Assembly: GCA_035280345.1 (NCBI GenBank)
Contig: DATEGA010000003.1
Location: 1 to 15,890 of the forward strand
DNA: 15,890 nucleotides
Direction of reading: 5' to 3'
Source: DASSJF01 sp035280345
GTDB taxonomy: Bacteria > Sysuimicrobiota > Sysuimicrobiia > Sysuimicrobiales > Segetimicrobiaceae
The position numbers and the translations under genes were made by a program. Every line of letters starts with the position of its first letter. Position 1 is the first letter of the stretch. Of the stretch, positions 12,422 through 15,890 are shown in pieces. The notes beneath the pieces were generated by a model. It was not told the origin of the DNA and did no database searches. It worked only from the letters and a program-made list of their open reading frames with translations.

Positions 12422-14269
12422 GTGCGCGGACCGCGACGGCGTTATCGTGCGTCGGACGGATCAGCTTCTCCGCGGACGCGCGGTGCGACCGCGCACGCGT
12501 GGGCCGACGGCGCCTCGAGCGGTCCGGGCGTGCCGCAGAGGCGGCTCGCGGCGCTCGCCGTCGTTTGGGTCGTGGCATTCGCCCTCCTCGCGGTCCGCAT
12601 GGTCGATCTTCAAGTAGTGCGCGCCGGCCCCCTCGGGCGTCTTGCCGTGCGCCAGCAGCTGGAGTCCCTCACGCTCCCGGGCCGCCGCGGGCTGATCGTC
12701 GACAGCGCGGGCCGTCCGCTCGCGATCAACGTCGAAGTCGATTCGGTCTACGCGGTGCCCAAGGCGATCGACGATCCCGGCGCGTTCGCCCGTGCGGTCG
12801 CTCCCGTCCTCGGGCTCACGCCCGCGGAGGTGCGCGTGCGCCTCAGCCGAGGCGGCCCGTACTTCGCCTGGCTCGCGCGCCGCCGGCCCGCGGAGGTGGC
12901 CGACCGCCTCCGCGCGCTGAATCTCGGCGACGTCGTTGGGATCGCCGCGGAGTCGCGGCGCGCCTATCCGGCCGGCACGCTCGCCGCGAACCTGCTCGGC
13001 TTCACCGGCACGGATGACGACGGGCTCGCGGGCCTCGAGCTGCAGTACGACCGGCTACTGCGCGGCACGGGCGGCGTGGAGGTTGCGGACCGCGACGCGA
13101 TCGGCCGGGAACTCGTTCAGACTCAACGCATCGTCACGCCGCCGCGCGACGGCGCCACGCTGGTGCTGACGATCGACGAAGTGATCCAGCATATCGCGGA
13201 GCGCGAGCTCGCGCGCGCCGTCGAGCAGACGCATGCCCATGCCGGGATCGCCATCGTGATGGATCCGGAGACGGGTGCTCTGCTCGCGTTGGCGGCGGCG
13301 CCGTCGTTCGACCCGAATCGCTACCAGGCCGCGCCGCCGGCGCGTTGGAAGAGCCCCGCGGTCGCCGACGTGTATGAGCCCGGCTCGACGTTCAAGCTGA
13401 TCCTCGCCGCCGCGGCGCTGGACAGCCACGCTGTCACCCTCGACGACCGCTGGACCGATCCCGGTAAGATCCGGATTAACGGCGTCACGATCCACGACGC
13501 GGAGCCGACCGAGCACTTCGAGTCGCTCGGCCTCGCAGACATCATCAAATACTCGAGCAACGTCGGCGCGGCGCAGGTTGCGACGCGCCTCGGCAAGGAC
13601 ACGATGTACGCGTACATCCGGCAGTTCGGCTTCGGCCGGCCGACCGGCGTCGATCTGCCGGGCGAGGCCGCGGGGCTCGTACGGCCGGTCGCACAGTGGT
13701 TCGGGCCGACCCTTCAGAACATCGCCTTCGGGCAGGGCATCTCGGTGACCCCGATCCAGCTGCTCGTCGCAGCCTCGTCGTTCGGCACCGACGGCCTCGC
13801 CGTGCGGCCGCACGTCGTCGCCGTCGTCCGCGACGCGTCGGGGAGGACGATCGCGACCCCAGGCGACGGCACGCGCCGGCGCGTCATCGACGCCGGCGTT
13901 GCCAAACAGGTGCTCGCGATGATGCGGGAGGTGGTTCGCGCCGGCACCGGGGTCAAGGCTCAGCTGGACGGGTACGCTGTCGCCGGCAAGACAGGCACGG
14001 CGCAGCGGCCCGGGCCGTCGGGCGGCTACGAGCCGGGCGCGTACATCGCCTCGTTTGTCGGGCTCGTCCCTGTGCCGTCGCCGCGCCTCGCGATCCTGGT
14101 GGTGGTGGACAGGCCGCGGGGCATCTACTTCGGCGGAGACGTGGCCGCGCCGGTCTTTCACGAGATCGCCCGTCAAGCGCTGTGGTACCTGCGCGTGCCG
14201 CCGGAGGACTCCCCGGAGGCGGCGATGACGCCACCGGCGGGGGCGGCCGCGGCGTCGCCAAAACGCTGA
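12422..14269 (+). CDS. ftsI: FtsI-type penicillin-binding protein (septal peptidoglycan transpeptidase)
   Basis: A 615-residue class B penicillin-binding protein that cross-links septal peptidoglycan together with FtsW. Order of parts: a basic cytosolic tail (1-40), one membrane helix (about 42-62, LAALAVVWVVAFALLAVRMV), a PBP dimerisation/pedestal domain beginning at PGRRGLIVDSAGRPLA with the family motif GLAGLELQYD, then the transpeptidase domain. Catalytic motifs are Ser322-x-x-Lys325 (EPGSTFK), Ser378-Ser-Asn380 (YSSN) and Lys523-Thr-Gly525 (AGKTGTAQ). No PASTA domain follows. The GTG at 12422 is chosen for its TAAGGA site; the frame is open without a stop back to the ftsL TGA, so a longer N-terminus from the TTG at 12362 or the GTG at 12404 cannot be excluded. 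Position between ftsL and murE confirms the division role rather than SpoVD or another class B PBP. Confidence 0.92.
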   Translation: MRGPRRRYRASDGSASPRTRGATAHAWADGASSGPGVPQRRLAALAVVWVVAFALLAVRMVDLQVVRAGPLGRLAVRQQLESLTLPGRRGLIVDSAGRPLAINVEVDSVYAVPKAIDDPGAFARAVAPVLGLTPAEVRVRLSRGGPYFAWLARRRPAEVADRLRALNLGDVVGIAAESRRAYPAGTLAANLLGFTGTDDDGLAGLELQYDRLLRGTGGVEVADRDAIGRELVQTQRIVTPPRDGATLVLTIDEVIQHIAERELARAVEQTHAHAGIAIVMDPETGALLALAAAPSFDPNRYQAAPPARWKSPAVADVYEPGSTFKLILAAAALDSHAVTLDDRWTDPGKIRINGVTIHDAEPTEHFESLGLADIIKYSSNVGAAQVATRLGKDTMYAYIRQFGFGRPTGVDLPGEAAGLVRPVAQWFGPTLQNIAFGQGISVTPIQLLVAASSFGTDGLAVRPHVVAVVRDASGRTIATPGDGTRRRVIDAGVAKQVLAMMREVVRAGTGVKAQLDGYAVAGKTGTAQRPGPSGGYEPGAYIASFVGLVPVPSPRLAILVVVDRPRGIYFGGDVAAPVFHEIARQALWYLRVPPEDSPEAAMTPPAGAAAASPKR

Positions 14270-14322
14270 TCCGCGGCGCGGTAACGCGGCGCTTTTGGGC
14301 ATTTTGATGGTATGCTCAGCGC

Positions 14323-14328
14323 GGAGGA
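14323..14328 (+). promoter_or_regulatory. Ribosome binding site deciding the murE start
   Basis: GGAGGA lies 7 nt before the ATG at 14336. The alternative upstream ATG at 14312 has no such site and would place GGAGGA inside the coding region. Confidence 0.7.
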
Positions 14329-14335
14329 TTACCGG

Positions 14336-15841
14336 ATGCGTGTCAGAGACCTCGTGGCCGCGCTGGCTGCGCCGGACGCGGGAGCGGCGACCGGCGCCGC
14401 GGTGTCCGTCGTGGGAGATCCGGGCCGGGAGTTCACCGGGCTCGCGAACGACTCGCGCAGCGTGCGGCCGGGCGATCTGTTCGCGGCGATCCGTGGTTTT
14501 GCCCAGGACGGGCACCGTTATGCGGCGGACGCCGTGCGGCGGGGTGCCACCGTCTTGCTCGTCGATCATCCGCTGGCCGATCTCGCCGTCACCCAAATCG
14601 TCGCACGAGATTCGCGCCGGACGTTCGCAGCCGCCGCGGCGGCGTTCTTCGGCTACCCCTCGCGTGAACTGCGCCTCGCCGGCATCACCGGCACGAACGG
14701 CAAGACCACGACGACCTACTTCATCGACGCGATCCTCCGGGCCGCGGGCCGCCGCAGCGCCGTGATCGGGACGCTCGGCGTCCAGGTGGACGGCGCGGCG
14801 GTGGAGTTTCAGACTACGACACCCACCACGCCCGAGGCCTCGGACCTGCAGCGTCTCCTGCGTGAGATGGCGGACCAGGGCGTGCGGGACGTGACGATGG
14901 AAGTGACGTCCCACGCCCTCGAGCTCGACCGCGTCGTCGGCTGCCGCTTCGTGACCGCCGTCTTCACCAACCTTACACAGGACCACCTCGACCTCCACGG
15001 CACGCTCGAGGCGTACCGGGACGCGAAGGCGCGGCTGTTCGCGATGGTGGAACCCGACGGCGTCAGCGTCGTCAACGCCGACGACCCGTCCGGCGACGCG
15101 ATGGTCCGCGCCAGCCGCGCGCCGGTGTGGACGTATGGAATCGACCGGCCGGCACGCGTCCGCGCGGAGGCGCTCTCCCTCAGCCCGCGCGGGACAACGA
15201 TGACGGTCGTCTGGCCGGAAGGGCGCCTGCCGGTTGCGCTGCGGCTGCCGGGCCGCTTCAACGTGAGCAACGCCCTCGCGGCGTTTGCAGTCGGCCTCAG
15301 CCGCGGCGTGCCCGCCGAGACGCTGCGCCGCGTGCTGGAAACTACGGCCGGGGTGCCGGGCCGGTTCGAGCCCGTTGACGAAGGCCAGCCGTTTGCGGTG
15401 ATCGTGGACTACGCGCACACGCCCGACAGCCTCGAGCAGGTGCTGCGGCTCTCCGCGGAGATCGTGCAGGGGCGGCGGATTGTCGTGTTCGGCTGCGGCG
15501 GCGACCGCGACCGTACGAAGCGCCCGATCATGGGCCGGATAGGCGCGACGCTCGCGGACTACGCATTTTTCACCTCTGACAATCCGCGCAGCGAGGATCC
15601 CCAGGCGATCCTTCGCGAAATCGAGGCGGGCGTGCCGGACGCGCGCAACTACTCGAGCGAGGCGGACCGCCGTGCCGCGATCGAGCAGGCGATCGCGATG
15701 GCTCGCGCCGGCGACGTCGTGGTGATCGCCGGCAAAGGTCACGAAACCTACCAGATCGTCGGCGACCGGGTGATCGATTTCGACGACCGCGCGGTCGCCC
15801 GGGAGGTGCTCCGGGCGCGCCACGCCCGGAACGCCCCATGA
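14336..15841 (+). CDS. murE: UDP-MurNAc-L-alanyl-D-glutamate:meso-diaminopimelate ligase MurE
   Basis: A 501-residue cytosolic Mur ligase that adds the third amino acid to UDP-MurNAc-L-Ala-D-Glu using ATP. N-terminal substrate domain: LANDSRSVRPGDLFAAIRG and QDGHRYAADAV. Central ATPase domain: P-loop GITGTNGKTTTT (Gly116, Lys123), the TTTPTTPE loop, MEVTSHAL, FTNLTQDHLDLHG and the YRDAKARLF lysine that is carbamylated in the family. C-terminal domain: DYAHTPDSL, FGCGGDRDRTKRPIMG and the DNPR motif at 415-418 (DNPRSEDP), which marks meso-diaminopimelate rather than lysine ligases. Start at 14336 is set by GGAGGA; a frame extension to ATG 14312 adds eight residues. Its stop overlaps the murF start (ATGA). 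Confidence 0.95.
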   Translation: MRVRDLVAALAAPDAGAATGAAVSVVGDPGREFTGLANDSRSVRPGDLFAAIRGFAQDGHRYAADAVRRGATVLLVDHPLADLAVTQIVARDSRRTFAAAAAAFFGYPSRELRLAGITGTNGKTTTTYFIDAILRAAGRRSAVIGTLGVQVDGAAVEFQTTTPTTPEASDLQRLLREMADQGVRDVTMEVTSHALELDRVVGCRFVTAVFTNLTQDHLDLHGTLEAYRDAKARLFAMVEPDGVSVVNADDPSGDAMVRASRAPVWTYGIDRPARVRAEALSLSPRGTTMTVVWPEGRLPVALRLPGRFNVSNALAAFAVGLSRGVPAETLRRVLETTAGVPGRFEPVDEGQPFAVIVDYAHTPDSLEQVLRLSAEIVQGRRIVVFGCGGDRDRTKRPIMGRIGATLADYAFFTSDNPRSEDPQAILREIEAGVPDARNYSSEADRRAAIEQAIAMARAGDVVVIAGKGHETYQIVGDRVIDFDDRAVAREVLRARHARNAP

Positions 15842-15890
15842 GCGCAGCGGCGATCCCGGCCGCGGAGGCCGCGCGGCTCGCGGGCGGGGC
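15838..15890 (+). CDS. murF: MurF (UDP-MurNAc-tripeptide:D-Ala-D-Ala ligase), N-terminal fragment
   Basis: An ATG overlapping the murE stop (ATGA) opens a frame that runs to the window end, giving 17 complete residues beginning MSAAAIPAAEAARLAGG. The pattern of a short lead followed by an A-x-x-A-A-x-L-x-G-G helix is how MurF proteins start, and murF follows murE in the standard dcw order. Too little is visible to confirm by motif; the assignment rests mainly on position. Confidence 0.6.
   Translation, partial: MSAAAIPAAEAARLAGG

Noticed and set aside
14262..14310. Imperfect hairpin after the ftsI stop followed by CTTTT
   Set aside because: The stem is only five pairs with a mispaired extension and no proper T-run. 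Termination here would cut murE and murF off from the cluster.
13055..15823. A 922-codon open frame on the - strand opposite ftsI and murE
   Set aside because: The + strand carries complete ftsI and murE with all motifs. The antisense translation is low-complexity, His/Arg/Asp-rich and matches nothing, as expected from GC-biased third positions.

Overview
This GC-rich bacterial window is densely packed, with every well-supported gene on the + strand. No rRNA, tRNA, IS element, CRISPR array or origin was recognised. MurE carries the DNPR motif, so the peptidoglycan probably uses meso-diaminopimelate. The start of a canonical division and cell-wall (dcw) cluster, a DUF5317 protein and a probable F420/flavin LLM oxidoreductase suggest a poorly cultured Terrabacteria-type lineage (Armatimonadota/Sysuimicrobiota-like or Chloroflexota-like). 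That placement is inference; the sequence alone does not fix the phylum.

Layout. (1) 1-4662: the 3' end of an LLM-class oxidoreductase, an Fpg/Nei-type DNA glycosylase, an AIF-like FAD/NAD oxidoreductase overlapping a ferritin-like/VIT1 fusion (erythrin-VIT), an alpha/beta hydrolase and a small two-helix membrane protein. The middle genes look like an iron and oxidative-damage module. (2) 4756-9417: a catabolic operon encoding a creatininase-fold IolN-like 3-dehydro-scyllo-inosose hydrolase, an IolO-like 5-keto-L-gluconate epimerase, two tandem D-2-hydroxyacid dehydrogenases (about 73% identical, ungapped) and an HpcH/HpaI-type aldolase. It resembles the Thermotoga maritima IolGMNO inositol route, but iolG and iolM are absent here and a dehydrogenase/aldolase block follows instead. 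(3) 9451-10247: a small zinc-ribbon protein and a DUF5317 membrane protein, closed by a strong intrinsic terminator. (4) 10348-15890: the dcw cluster mraZ-rsmH-ftsL-ftsI-murE-murF (murF cut by the window end), preceded by five TGGGG-like boxes at exactly 10-bp spacing, which is the expected MraZ operator.

How the parts work together. IolN opens the diketo-inositol ring and IolO epimerises the product. The aldolase and the two dehydrogenases could split a downstream 2-keto-3-deoxy acid and reduce the resulting short 2-oxo acids; this last part is inferred from gene order. In the dcw cluster MraZ should repress its own operon. RsmH modifies 16S rRNA, FtsL and FtsI work in the divisome, and MurE and MurF finish the UDP-MurNAc-pentapeptide. 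The most unusual spots are the ftsL/ftsI junction (a 22-codon basic mini-ORF and an in-frame ftsL stop), the mraZ leader, and the rearranged inositol-type operon.
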